NCBI GenBank assembly: GCA_002633005.1 | Contig: NMRA01001229.1 | Coordinates: forward strand, 7,399-32,790 | Length of the DNA: 25,392 nucleotides | Direction: 5' to 3' | Source: Phoronis australis | Lineage: Eukaryota > Phoronida > Phoronidae | In this document: positions 1 to 10,849 of the stretch, one piece after another | Layout: the number at the start of each line of letters is the position of its first letter | How positions within the stretch are numbered: position 1 is the stretch's first letter | Made by a program: the position numbers and the translations under genes | The notes under the pieces: generated by a model | What the model was told of the DNA's origin: nothing | What the model saw: the letters and a program-made list of their open reading frames with translations, nothing else | Database searches by the model: none

Positions 1-135
1 AGGGGGCATGGGGCAGGGCAGAGTATAAGCCAGGATTTCGCCTGTCAGACATTCGCACCCCCGAACTGCCAAATGGAATCTGGGAGAATTTTAGGGGGAC
101 CATGGCCCCTTGGTTCCCCTCTAAATCCGCCACTG
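1..135. repeat. Right end of a DNA transposon, cut by the window edge
   Basis: The segment ends with CTAAATCCGCCACTG, the reverse complement of the CAGTGGCGGAT(C/T)TAGG terminus that starts the complete element at 20197. G-rich and C-rich runs next to the terminus match that element's style. The left end lies outside the window, so size and target duplication cannot be judged. The small open frame across its end (from 102) is not a gene. The class is inferred from the terminus alone. Confidence 0.55.
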
Positions 136-185
136 GAAATCGTCCCAAATATCAGATCAAAGATTTTTTAAGAAGGGTTGCCCAA

Positions 186-252
186 GTCACTCTCACACTC
201 CTCTCACACTCTCACTCCCTCACTCCCTCACAACCTCACACTCTCACACCCA
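186..252. repeat. CT/CA-rich simple repeat
   Basis: A degenerate run of CTCACACTCTCACTCC-like units on the + strand, all pyrimidine plus A. It is low-complexity sequence with no coding potential. Confidence 0.75.
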
Positions 253-795
253 AGAGTTTTATTATACATCCCATGAGAGACGGCAACGGCACAAATAGTT
301 ATGTTTTGCAGAGATGACGCCCACCTTCTCAATTCGGATGGATTTGACACAATATGTGGCATCTAATGGGCATTCTTATAATTCTAAAAATATTCATTGA
401 AGCACACCATGTGAGTGCATTTCAACGCTCCGCGTTGCTCTTGTTGACAACTGTATTTATATCTACTTAACCTCTGTTTGCAATTTGGCGTGTGTAGACT
501 TATTATAAACAACAATTGGACCAATGCTGTGCCTCCGAATGGAATTATTTCCTTAAAAAACTGAGTTACGCCGGCTGTCTATCTTTAGCGTTCCTTTGTA
601 GATTTTCACTTAATTTTGCCCGACCTTGTACTTAGAGAGAAGACAATGCCTCGTTTTGGATATGTTCAATGTATACAGTGCCGTTTAATGGCCATTTTTA
701 CGATATTAAAAACGCTACTGGAATTGCATTGCAGTCGTGGGTGTATTTCAACGCTCCATGAAGCTCTTGTATTCAAGGAGCGGGTTCAATGAAAC
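253..795. other. Non-coding stretch with a weak direct repeat
   Basis: No credible gene. Two diverged segments, about 360-445 and 690-772, share a block reading roughly GTG(C/T)ATTTCAACGCTCC followed by GCTCTTGT, in the same orientation and about 330 bp apart. This is probably an old tandem duplication or two copies of a decayed repeat. Confidence 0.4.
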
Positions 796-949
796 CTGGC
801 GTGCGTTCAGTAGACGCTAGGACCTAAGCTAGGACCTAGCCAAAAGCTAGTCAAGGTCACGTGCTCTTATTTGAAATACACGGCAATATCTCGCGTAATC
901 TCGCAAAGTCTTGCTTTTAAGCTAGGTCCTAGCGTTACTGAACGGGAGG
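796..949 (+). mobile_element. MITE family A, copy 1
   Basis: A short non-coding element bounded by inverted termini: GCGTTCAGTAGACGCTAGG on the left and CCTAGCGTTACTGAACG on the right, around an AT-rich core with a CACGTG. Four copies in the window share the same ends, so the boundaries are well supported. The extended ends (CTGGCGTG on the left, GGAGGC on the right) are imperfect complements. No transposase is encoded, so it would be non-autonomous. No clear target-site duplication separates it from copy 2, which follows directly. The superfamily is not assigned. Confidence 0.75.
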
Positions 950-1090
950 CTGGCGTGCGTTCAGTAGACGCTAGGACCTACGCTAGGACCTAGCTAAAAC
1001 CTAGTCAAAGCCACGTGTTCTCATTTAAAATACACGGCAATTTATCACGTAATCTCGGGAGCGAGGTCCTAGCGTTACTGAACGGGAGGG
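950..1090 (+). mobile_element. MITE family A, copy 2
   Basis: Same termini and core as copy 1, in the same orientation and directly abutting it. The core is shorter: the stretch around the CTCGCAAAGTCTTGC of copy 1 is reduced. The abutting arrangement suggests either a tandem duplication or insertion into the end of another copy. Confidence 0.75.
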
Positions 1091-3360
1091 TGGTTTAAAG
1101 TATCCAAGGCACCCCACTGTGTGGAGCTGGGTCTAACAAAGAAACTACTGAAGTGCTTCCATGGAACTGTGATCACGTGGGCTTCAATGACAGCACACAG
1201 TTCGGGTAGAATCAGTGCAGACGTATTTTCCTGGTGGCTCTGTCGTCAATAAAATAAATAGAAAAAGGCCAGAACACTTTTCTCCTGTGGAAAAGATTTC
1301 CTCACAGGACTGATTACAGGACAAATTGATGTCATAGAAGAAGAGCAAGGAAAGTGATACCTAAACATGTCAACAGAAGCAACAGGCCTGGAGGGACAGT
1401 GGGTCCAGACTGGGTAAACTGTTCCCGCAATCAGAAAAACGCATAAAAAGTTAAAGCACTTTTGGTAACTGAGTGGAACGAGGGAAGTGGTGTGGTCGTC
1501 CGAGGACATGAGATCACAGAAATAGTTTTATAAAGGTATTTTTGAGAGCGATTAAACAACTCGACAAGTCAACGCGGGCTGGTAAGAAAGCTAATGACCT
1601 TACTGAATTAGCCTATACATGTAGCTTGTTTTGCTCTATATGCGTAACATACATTACTGTTTAGCCCCATTTTGAGTGTTTTGGTACGACAACAACGCGA
1701 AGTCCGTTGCATCCAATCTGCAAAATTTAGCAATTCATGATACTTTGATGAGTAATTGGTCACATTGATCGAGAGACGTACGTGAACGTCGTTTTTTATG
1801 GAAGTACGGTTGTGTGATGATCCTAACCTTGCAGTTTGTCTAGGCGAATTCAATTAATGAAAATACGGCCGACGCCTATCCAGAATCAAGAATAGATAGC
1901 CTTCCCATTATGTGTGTCCTTGGTCTCGCTGACTATGGACATACATGAAGCCATTGACTAGCCGGTTGAATGAAATACGCACTCTGCATTCCCTTCATTG
2001 TCCAAACTCTTACTATTTTATCTTCTCTATTTTTAACATTCATAGCGAGAGTAGATTAAACGACGTCGAAGCCTTTTAGAGTACTATATTGAAAATGAAT
2101 AGCACGGCTGAATTTATTTCCATTGAATGATCCTAATTTAAGAGGCGTCTACATTTATTTTCATTAAAATACTAGGGCCCAGCTTTCAGAATATTAGAAA
2201 ATGTCATGAATAAAAGAGGTCCTTACAATAAAGATGAAGAGGCAAGAAAAAATGCCATAAATGAATAAATAAAGTGAGCAAACAAAGTCCACAAAGTGTG
2301 AGAAGATTTAAGGAACGTAGTGAAATCCGCTAACAGATCCCCTGGGTTCCATCTCGATGCATGGCAGCAAGGTGTTTTCAAGAATTAATGTTTCGTAAAA
2401 TGCCCGCTAACTGCATGGAAGAGAAAACAAAAATAGAGCACGGTGAATTTGAACAATAGCTAGCTACTGACAAACCACAGGCCGGTCTCTAATCTTTGTA
2501 CTCGAAACGAACTCGAAATTGTATTTGTCAATTTCTTTGCTCCTTTTGTCCGAACTCATTATAAGCATGGTTATCAGACTGCTCGAATACATGATAGTTT
2601 ATGCCTATGAGTTTCTAGTCCAAGTTTGCATTTGAAGACCCTTATAGCACAAATATGCAGTAATTTTAAGGGAAAAGGGTGGAGTCGCTATTTGGGGCTG
2701 ATTCACTGGACCCCCAGCATCTGTGCCAGATGGTATCTGAAATGGGTAACGAAATTGGGGTGGGTTGTGTTGAATGAAACTGGAGTCAAAAGGGGTAGGG
2801 GTTGAAAACCAGCAACAGATGGAATTCCTGTCTGCATTACAATAAACCTGCATTATATGCCCATAGCCAAGACGCTCATTGGATACACAGTCCATTTAGG
2901 GTAGTTTTTAGGATGCGTTCCAGCTCACTTTTTAAAATCAACTATCAGCAGTTAGTTAAGGCATATTCAGCCTACATCGGCAGGTAAAAGTGGCCAACTT
3001 CAAAGTAAATAACATAAGGACGCCTTATTTCCAGACTTGATGTTTTAAGACCCGTGTCAAAACAAAAATCAGAAGAAACGACATCGCCACTAAGTGTGAC
3101 GGGATTTCCAAGGTAGTACACATACTACCGAAGTCATCACCGATGTAATACTCAACGTGCTTTTAAAAGAACGCTTCGTTCGACACTTCTTATGGAAAAT
3201 TATCAAGCGGGTTACCAAACCATACAATTATTATTTATTATTCAGGACTGAAGTCCATATCATGATTATATAATATAAATTATTGACCAACGATGGCCAG
3301 AATGTTAACTGTATGGGATCACAAAAAAATAATTTAAATAAGCAACAGCGAATCAATAAA
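1091..3360. other. Non-coding AT-rich stretch, no gene recognised
   Basis: Only short open frames on both strands (at most 96 codons), with no recognisable protein motif or consistent exon pattern. The longest, on the - strand at 2605-2895 and 1246-1509, resemble no family I know. A small perfect palindrome (GGTAGTA, 3 nt, TACTACC) lies near 3112-3129. Unrecognised exons of an intron-rich gene cannot be excluded. Confidence 0.4.
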
Positions 3361-3367
3361 ACAATGG

Positions 3368-3460
3368 AGAAATAAATAAAAATAAATAAAAATAAATAAA
3401 AATAAATAATAATAATTACATAATAATAAAACAAATATATGATTATAAAATTAGTAAATA
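3368..3460. repeat. AAATAAAT-type low-complexity repeat
   Basis: About four 10 bp units of AATAAATAAA followed by AATAAT- and TAATAAAA-rich sequence. The apparent 104-codon - strand frame across it is rich in Tyr, Ile and Phe only because of this composition. Confidence 0.8.
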
Positions 3461-4718
3461 AGTAGTAATAGTAAATGTTATAATCTTTTAGATCTGAATG
3501 TATTAAGACTGCAGAAAGAAATGAAAGAAAGTAATCAATGGGCATAGAATAAACTAATCAATAGTTCCCAAAATCATGCAAACAATTAACGATAATTTTC
3601 TAAGTGATCAAATGCAGAGAACAGTAAAGACATTAAGTTCAAATCACCCGCATTACTGGCTGACTGGCAGCAGTTTCACACAAAAACATTCTTTGTTTCA
3701 ATCTCGAACATCATCTCTATTAGTCAGTGAGGAAGCAAAAAAGTCACGAATTTTCAATTAACTGTTGCTGCAAGCGCAGGTATTGCAGAAAAGCACCGTT
3801 GCTTTTTACCGACTTGAGCCTTCGTGTCTTGCCATATTTGTTTATTGCACACACGCCCGCTAGACGTCTCTACGGTTCATGGAACAACAATGGCCGCCAG
3901 TGGCCGTCCAAAGGGATTTCGCAAGGTGGTTTGTTTCCCTCTCTACGGTCTCTTGTACAGCACAGGGTTGAGGGTTTTTGGCAAACATCTACATGTATCC
4001 CATACATTATGGCTACAGTGAATTCATTCTTAGTCATACAAACATGTAGTGAGTGACACATAGTAGCAGAAGTGCCCATGTGGACGATTTTCCTCTTCTT
4101 TCACAATTTTCCAAAGAAGCGGCTTGTCATCCAGGTTCCTCATGGGAAGTCTAAGCACACTTTTTCTGAAGTCTTGTAAAGGTCATCCAAAGATGTACTG
4201 ATTTTAAACAACAGTTTCCAATCAAGTTGCTCGGTTAGTTTAGACATGTTTGATAAGAAAGGGTTGGCTTGTTGATAATTCTCAGATACTGAATGCCCAT
4301 ATAGTCAACTAACTGTTTGCTCCTGTTGGCTTCTTAGAAACAGATGCAAGTGGCGTAACTGCAACTATTTCGTTTTTACAGCCGCGTGCTTGAAGCACTA
4401 TAATAAACACACATGAACCGGTGTGTTACTTATACCGTGTGAATACAGGACAGCAACATAAACGTAAGTCAGCGACAGTTTAGAGATGTACTCCTAAAAG
4501 GCGCAACCACAATTTTGTGGGATTCACACTTCTTGAACGTCATGAATTAAGCACCGGACTTGTCTGTACCCGGAACAGACCACAATTGCGTTTCCTCCAT
4601 CAGTCATGCCAGTTTGTTTGCGTAAGGCGCTACCTATTGAGAATTCGAACAGCCAATCAGAAACGGCGGGCTAAATAAAATTCCTGACGAAAATTGAATG
4701 ACACCTGCGTGCTCTCTA
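3461..4718. other. Non-coding stretch, no gene recognised
   Basis: Overlapping short frames on both strands around 3727-4079, none with a known motif. Around 4341-4390 lies a segment similar to 13290-13340, ending in a pyrimidine-rich tract and CAG (AACTATTTCGTTTTTACAG). It could be a shared repeat fragment or a duplicated exon edge. Confidence 0.35.
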
Positions 4719-4778
4719 CCACCAATCAAACTTATAATCCAGAGGATAAGTTTTGAAGCTTAATGCAACTCAGCGCCC
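4719..4778 (-). repeat. Fragment of the TTGCAT MITE family
   Basis: This matches, in reverse orientation, the left half of the element at 22065-22217: CCAATCAAACTTAT, then GGATAAGTTTTGAAG-like sequence, then TTAATGCAACTCAG at the end. Only one terminus is seen, so it is taken to be a truncated copy. Confidence 0.5.
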
Positions 4779-7700
4779 TGGCGTGTTAAATTTTGGTCCT
4801 GATGTGTTAAATTTTCGGTCCTGAGGATATAACTTTTTGGTCTTGAGGTGTTTTTTTAATCTTGCAGAGTGAAAAGTGGATTTTCTTGCACAAGTGAAAA
4901 TCACTAAGTCTGGTTTTTGCCGAGGAATTTATTTTTGATCCTTCAAAATAAAAATAATGTTTTGACTTGTTTTTAAATCTTGCATAGAAAACATGTGTTC
5001 TGGATTTTTTCCGCTTTGGCATTCCATATATTGGAAGACCAAAATGTTTAGTTTGCGGCGACCATGCTGCTAACACATCGGTCAGGGGCTGCTATGGCAG
5101 ACTTCATAAACTGTCATTTTCATCTTCAGTAAAACTGGATAGGGAACACCGGCCAGTCTGTTATTCACCGACTTATTTGCATGGAAATAGAATACGCAGT
5201 TTCATGATTTGAGAATAACGTAACTGAGAAACAGTTATTGAAAGACATACATTTAAATTTTTTAATAAAGTAAAAAGGCAATAAACCGGCGTTTCTTCTT
5301 ATTTAGATGAGAAGTGATTTTGGTCTTCAATGAAGACTGACAGTCCATCATAGATCGAGACTATGTTTACCATGACAAGCCAACTTATATAACCTAATGT
5401 CAAAACAATGACGAACTGCTAGGCATTTCCATGCCCCCAAATCACACCTAGGCCTACATTGCCGGAACACTGATTTCATAACGTTCAGTTGGCTAAATCA
5501 AAATTCAATTTGTGTCCAGAAAACGCATGCATGCTTGCGGTGTTTTAATTCTAGTATCATACGGCAACTTCACGATAGGGATCCCACGGAGGTAGCTCGG
5601 GACCCCTCTCCTTCCGAGAAAAGACCAAAAAACGCCACCGTTCTTCGCCCTGTGATTGCTTTCCCAATAGCGGCATTCGAGATCCACCAGTGTTTAGAGC
5701 GAGAGTGAGCTTAATTACGGTCCCCGACCCGGGCGTACATTCCTTCGATCTATCAGACACATTTAACCGAATACCTCTCAGGCCTAGCAAATTATCTTTG
5801 GTTAAAAAAACTGACTCAGATTTCGGTAACACCGGGGAGATGGTCGATGTTTTCGTGATATATATACTTGAATCACTCCTCAGTGAATCACTCGATTCGC
5901 TCTAAGCACAGACCCATGCTTTACTGAGCAGGCGGTTCACGTCCTTCATTGGCCGGAACCCAATACCAACAGGGTCTGGTTGCCAGACTAGGGCTCATAA
6001 AAGCGCTTTCTCGTAGTCGATTGTGTCACTTTAAAGTCCCGGTCGTACAACTATTTGATCGACATGCGATTTCTCTAAGATATGACAGCCATGGCAGCAC
6101 TACCCGGCGACGGGTGAAAACATTCCACCCCATATCATCTGGCACCGATTATGCGGTGATCCGAATCTACAGACCCGAGCGACCCCAATTTTTAACTCAC
6201 GGCCACAGTGGAAAAACTTCAATACCGTAGACCAAACACCAGTTATGGACCAGTGCAATTGTTGTGTCCGTAAAACACATGCAAGTGGGCGGCACATCCC
6301 CCAACCAACTAGCCCTTCTGAATACAGATCTCCCTGCCCCCTTACGGGCAAAAAAGTACAAGTACATGTAGGCTACCTAAGCTTAACCGTGATGGCCACA
6401 GTGACAGGCACAGCTGATTTTCAATTCAGAATTCTTTTTTATAAATTTTGGTGATGCCATTCTAGAGGCCTTCTCTGGTTCTCTGGTAAACCAGATTAAC
6501 TTTGACCTCGTAACCGACTCAGTCACCGACACAGACCAAACTTTCACAAGGAGCCACCTACCGACGCTGCTATCATTTATCGTACAGGCTGACTTCATAG
6601 CCCCCCAAAAAACTTCACTGAGAATAAAAGTACAACGAAGATAGATATTATCTCACAAAAACGTGACACCAACTTTGCAAAGTAGGGCCTAGTTTATGAA
6701 TTCTATTTTGTCTTACAATTTATTTAACACTATCTTATGGGGTAACTAATTTATGCAAATGCTGATAATGATAAATCATACGACTACGGCAATAAATACA
6801 CATCTTGGAACAATAACAAAAGACATTACTGCTGAATATTCCAATGTAACTTTTGATGGTACCCATGACAAAATACCAAAAAGAAATTAAAAAACGGCCA
6901 TAACAGCTTATTAGGTAAAATGATTTACTCTTATTAAAATGAAATTAGCAAGAAATTGAAAGTCGGGTCCATATATTAATACAAGAGATCTGACAACTGA
7001 AATTCAATTTCTTTCCTATGTCATTTTAATAAGAATAAGTAGTTTTAAATAATAATCTGTTTAATAACATCTTCACACAATTACAACATTCAAGCCATCC
7101 GCCTACTAAGTACAGTAAGAGATTGGCATGAAGCTATACGGACAGCCACATCCCGAAACCCATCTGCACTCTTCAAAAACTATGGTGTTCACCCAAACTG
7201 CTTCCTATCCAGAGTGTGCTTTTGAGTTAAAGTCAGAATTAAGAGATTTGACACGAACTAAGCAAAATGCGACCCCTGTAGGAAGAATTGTACGAACTAG
7301 AACAATAATTACTGTACCACAGAACTTCGTTCGATTTGAGCGAATATCCAACTTATAATGCGTGACAGACCGCGAGGTTTACTGTATGCAGTTTTCATGC
7401 GATTTAGTTTTTTATGTTGCTTTACCAGTGGTCATTGTAGTGTCCTTCCAATGCAATTGAAGTTCGCAATTTCCAACTCGAACTCGTAACTTACAGGTCA
7501 CAAGTTTGTGTCGATGATCCATGTTTGAGAATTCTGATAAGCGACTGTGTTGAAAAGGCGTTTTGCTTTTGCAATTTACAAAAGTAATCACTTTGATATG
7601 CTGGAGTTATCTGCTCAATATCAGTTTATAATTTGACTAGAAACATGATACTCTGATCTCGCAGCACATTACAAGAAATAAATTTCTAGTCCTTAGAACT

Positions 7701-8063
7701 GTGGAAGTTTCAATTTAATCCAGAAGCCAGAAAGGAGTTCCTTAGAACGTTCGGTAGTATGAGTTTTCTTGTTTGTTTCATGGCTATGTAATACCCCTGA
7801 AGCATTTTAGCTGGTTTCTAACTATAACAACCCTGACCATTACTTTAAATGGGCAAATGAAGGCCGCCATTATGCAAAATTCTATTTTTGATGATAACTT
7901 CCTCACTACGTACTGCTGGTAAATTAGTTTATGTTTTCACCCATGCTTGTATGGCCAGTGAATTTTATGAGGCTACTTTAGAGGTGGATACATTGAAAAT
8001 TTGTAGAGATTATGCAAACTACGGCAGCCATGATTGAAAATTCTTCTCGTGCTTATTGCTTCA
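4779..8063. other. Long non-coding stretch with a GC-richer block
   Basis: No gene recognised. About 5560-6460 is richer in G+C and CpG than its surroundings (many CCCGG, CGACCC and GACCCG strings). It has short frames on both strands (up to 93 codons) but no known protein motif; a promoter region or 5' exon is possible but not shown. About 6600-7110 is strongly AT-rich. The frame at 7128-7358 (76 codons) matches nothing I know. Confidence 0.35.
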
Positions 8064-8207
8064 GCCTCATGTTCAGTAACGCTAGGGCCTCGCTTAAAAG
8101 CAAGACGAGTTACGTGAGATATTGCCGTGTATTTTAAATGAGATCATGTGACCTTGACTAGCGTAGGTCCTGGCGCAAGGTCCTAGCGTTACTGAACGCA
8201 CGCCTGG
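8064..8207 (-). mobile_element. MITE family A, copy 3 (inverted)
   Basis: Reads GTTCAGTAACGCTAGG at its left and CCTAGCGTTACTGAACGC at its right, with the family core reversed. Orientation is opposite to the other three copies. The outer left end (GCCTCAT before GTTCAG) matches the reversed GGAGGC end with two changes. Confidence 0.7.
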
Positions 8208-8344
8208 TACCAGACACCACAGGCTAATTATATTGACATTTCCACCCAAAAATATTTCTTGTTTTTTAATGAAATCAGTTGGCAGCTTAGTCCACGATAA
8301 ATTTGCATAATTCATGCAATTAATGACCACCATTATTTAAAATT
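8208..8344. other. Spacer between two opposed MITE copies
   Basis: 137 bp of AT-rich sequence between MITE copies 3 and 4. Its end (CCACCATTATTTAAAATTCT) resembles a string near 7865 (CCGCCATTATGCAAAATTCT). The MITEs may therefore have entered an older repeat. Confidence 0.3.
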
Positions 8345-8503
8345 CTGGCGTGCGTTCAGTAGACGCTAGGACCTACGCAGCTAGGACCTAGCTAAAACCT
8401 AGTCAAAGTCACGTGTTCTCATTTAAGATACACGGCAATATCTCACGTAATCTCGCGAAGTCTTGCATTTTAGCGAGGTCCTAGCGTTACTGAACGGGAG
8501 GCT
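8345..8503 (+). mobile_element. MITE family A, copy 4
   Basis: Carries the family termini (CTGGCGTGCGTTCAGTAG on the left, CCTAGCGTTACTGAACGG on the right) and the full-length core, including CACGTG and CTCGCGAAGTCTTGC. It is the same size class as copy 1 and lies 137 bp from the inverted copy 3. Confidence 0.75.
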
Positions 8504-8546
8504 CAGTGTTTCAACGCATTATAACTTCTTTCCGGGCGCCTATATG

Positions 8547-8900
8547 CAGTGCTGTAGTGGTAAAATTAGAGGTCAGTAGGCGCCCAATGCCCACCGTATC
8601 ACCTTGAGCACTGAATTTTAAAAGTGCATTGAATTCGCAAAATCTGGCTCACAAACATGTAGGCCTATTTTTGACTCACGAGTGGGCATTTACTTCTAGT
8701 CTACAGTGGAAATTTAGGATGAAGCAGAAAGGAGCCCAACCACACATATAGGAAGTCAAAGGTGCGCATGCATTCCAAGCGGTCTCTGAAGAGGGGAGGC
8801 AAACACAATTTTCAAGGAAAATAGGCGCGTAACGCCCAGAAGCGATATGCTGGCGGCGTTTTTTATTCGCCCGTGGTGTGTGTCCTCAGGGCCCTTCGGT
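8547..8900 (+). repeat. Dispersed repeat R1, copy 1
   Basis: Starts at CAGTGCTGTAGTGG and aligns collinearly with 24456-24804, sharing GGCGCCCAATGCCCACC, CACCTTGAGCACTGAATT, AAAGGAGCCCAACCA and GATATGCTGGCGGCGTTT. The CAGTG start and a GATCCGCCTATG just past its end (8909-8920) suggest a DNA transposon derivative, but the family is not identified. Short frames inside it are not conserved between the copies. Confidence 0.7.
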
Positions 8901-9026
8901 CACCCTTGATCCGCCTATGGTATGACACCTTAACTGTTACTTTGTCCTGAAATATTAATTTAAAATGTCCTTACTCGGTAACAGATGTTAGTCTGTACTC
9001 TTCAAAGACTAATTACACACGATGTT

Positions 9027-9095
9027 CATGGGCGGTACAGCTCTGAAATAAGCGGGGGGCTATAGCCCCCAGCCCCCTATGATGCACCGCCCATG
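9027..9095. mobile_element. Palindromic unit 1
   Basis: A self-complementary unit from CATGGGCGGTAC to GCACCGCCCATG. It contains a perfect 16 bp palindrome, GGGGGCTATAGCCCCC (9055-9070). The unit would fold into a strong hairpin. It pairs in tandem with unit 2. Confidence 0.65.
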
Positions 9096-9100
9096 GAGTC

Positions 9101-9171
9101 CATGGGCGGCGCAACACTGAAATAAGTGGGGGGGCTGTAGCCCTCCAGCCCCCTATGGTGCGCCGCTTATG
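9101..9171. mobile_element. Palindromic unit 2
   Basis: From CATGGGCGGCGCAACACTG to GGTGCGCCGCTTATG, with an internal GGGGGGGCTGTAGCCC-type hairpin. It is a diverged copy of unit 1 in the same orientation, 5 bp downstream. Confidence 0.65.
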
Positions 9172-9633
9172 ATATTTCAATGAGCTTTAGACAATGTACC
9201 TGGAACAACATGCACGCGCGCATGCACTCATATATAATGTACACTTGAAGTAGTTTCTTCTTGCAAGCAGCTGTTCTTATTTTTTATTGAATTTTAAAGT
9301 TAATAAAATACCAGGTACTAGTGACCAGTCCAAAGATAGAGTGCTTACTACAATTGTTACAGAATCCTCCACAAACTTTTTATCGGCAGTCTTGTTTTTT
9401 CCAATTTACATGATTATTGGACTGAGATCTGTTAGCAGTTCCGTGTTGTCGAATCATACCCCGGTACATGTTTCGGTATAAGGTTGTGGGTCGAACATGG
9501 AACGCGGGGAACCAATGACCTTGCCAAGCAGCGAGCTGGAGGTATTTTCTAATAGCAAACAAGAGCGTTAACTTCGTCTGTTACTATCCTATTCATTTCG
9601 CTGAATAATCGTACTGCAAGAAATAGTTTTAAT
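9172..9633. other. Spacer between the two palindrome pairs
   Basis: About 460 bp with short frames on both strands (64 codons + at 9287, 60 codons - at 9380). The + frame has one hydrophobic stretch but no recognisable family, so no gene is called. Confidence 0.35.
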
Positions 9634-9704
9634 CATGGGCTGCGCAGCACTTAAAAATGTGGGGGGCTATAGCCCCCAGCCCTCTTGTCGTGTACCGCTC
9701 ATAG
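9634..9704. mobile_element. Palindromic unit 3
   Basis: From CATGGGCTGCGCAGCACT to GTACCGCTCATAG, with the same perfect GGGGGCTATAGCCCCC palindrome at 9662-9677 as unit 1. Its outer arms are more diverged. Confidence 0.6.
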
Positions 9705-9705
9705 A

Positions 9706-9774
9706 CTATGGGCGGCGCAACACTGAAAAAGTTGGGGGCTATAACCCCCCTCAGCTCCCTATGGTGAGCCTATG
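9706..9774. mobile_element. Palindromic unit 4
   Basis: From CTATGGGCGGCGCAACACTG to CCTATGGTGAGCCTATG, directly after unit 3 in the same orientation. The internal hairpin is GGGGGCTATAACCCCC. The unit 3/4 pair repeats the layout of the unit 1/2 pair. Confidence 0.6.
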
Positions 9775-10077
9775 TTAATGTAGAGGTCCAGTTGTCGTAG
9801 AGCACTTGGTAGGTTGTCTACTCTACTCCTCCATTTCTACGAACTCACGCATTCCTCTGATTGCCGATGTGCCAACCAGCTCAAACCGATAGCAAATTTG
9901 CTTGACTTCGTGTTCGCCATGTTTTAATGCCGGATCCCATGGGCCACGTTCTTGTGTCCAAGATGCCCAGAATAGAGCAAAATGACTGCTCATCAATGTC
10001 AAGCCAACGCAACTCCAAGTTCGCAACATGTTTTTATAAATTACACAGGAAGTATGGTCACGCGCGCAGGAATATTC
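9775..10077. other. Non-coding stretch before the 2.7 kb unit
   Basis: A - strand open frame of 129 codons (9823-10212) spans this stretch and the first 135 bp of the 2.7 kb repeat. It matches no family I recognise. Its first third is repeat-derived and is not kept open in the second repeat copy, so it is not called as a gene. Confidence 0.35.
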
Positions 10078-10818
10078 GGTAACACTGCTGTCGCCAGCAT
10101 AGCAGTGCATCGATACCGTTAGGCAATGACATCGCCCTGGATGCCACAGCCGCAGGCATACAGGTACGATAGTACATCCCCACAAAAAGTTATTCATTTC
10201 AAAATACAGCAAATAAAATCAAATGAACCATACATATAGGAACATGGAGTTATAATTAACACATACCATTACTCTAGATACAATTTAGACAGCAAAACTT
10301 GAACAAATCAATGAAAATCTGTCGCGGTTTGCTCAAGTTTCTCTTACCGGGTGCCATTTTAAGAAAGTTACGTGAAATCACGCATGTTGACGAATAAAAA
10401 GTCCAAAGGACACAAATCTTACAAATTTCAACTGATACCTTCTCATGCTATTTTGCTAGTGTCACGCGCTAGTGTCACGCGCTTCGTTCAGTCTCGCGCT
10501 AGCCTTTGCCTAACTCACGTGACTCAGTTGACCTACTTAAGGTTATCGCGCGCGTGGTGAAAAAGTTAACAGAAACCAAAGAAGTGGAATTGGAATTTTT
10601 CGCCAAAGTCACGATAATTCTCACAACTAAACTTCGCAGAAGATATGTATAGAAGTAGAAAGGACCAATGAAGAAAGTAAGCGCTTTTTTAAGTGATAAT
10701 TTTAAGCGTGAAATGTATTTTTGACGAGGTGAAAACTCAAAATCGGTGACCGGATTTGGGTTACTGCCCGTTTAAAACACTTGTAACAAAATGCGTACAG
10801 AAAGTGAATGGAAGTACT

Positions 10819-10849
10819 GTAGCCCCTAAATGGCCAACCGAGGGGCTAC
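10819..10849. other. Stem-loop in copy A
   Basis: Perfect 9 bp arms GTAGCCCCT and AGGGGCTAC around a 13 nt loop. It is followed by two related blocks of about 80 bp, each with a GTAGGCGCTA(C/T)GTT motif. The identical stem-loop is at 14130-14160 in copy B. Confidence 0.6.

Noticed and set aside
3231-3545. A 104-codon Tyr/Phe/Ile-rich - strand frame resembling a membrane protein
   Set aside because: Its composition comes from the AAATAAAT low-complexity repeat.
7470-7530. Possible B-box-like GAGTTCGAGTT on the - strand
   Set aside because: No matching A box or cloverleaf stems at the right distance.
9823-10212. A 129-codon - strand frame
   Set aside because: Part of it is repeat-derived and it is not maintained in the second repeat copy. 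No family is recognised.
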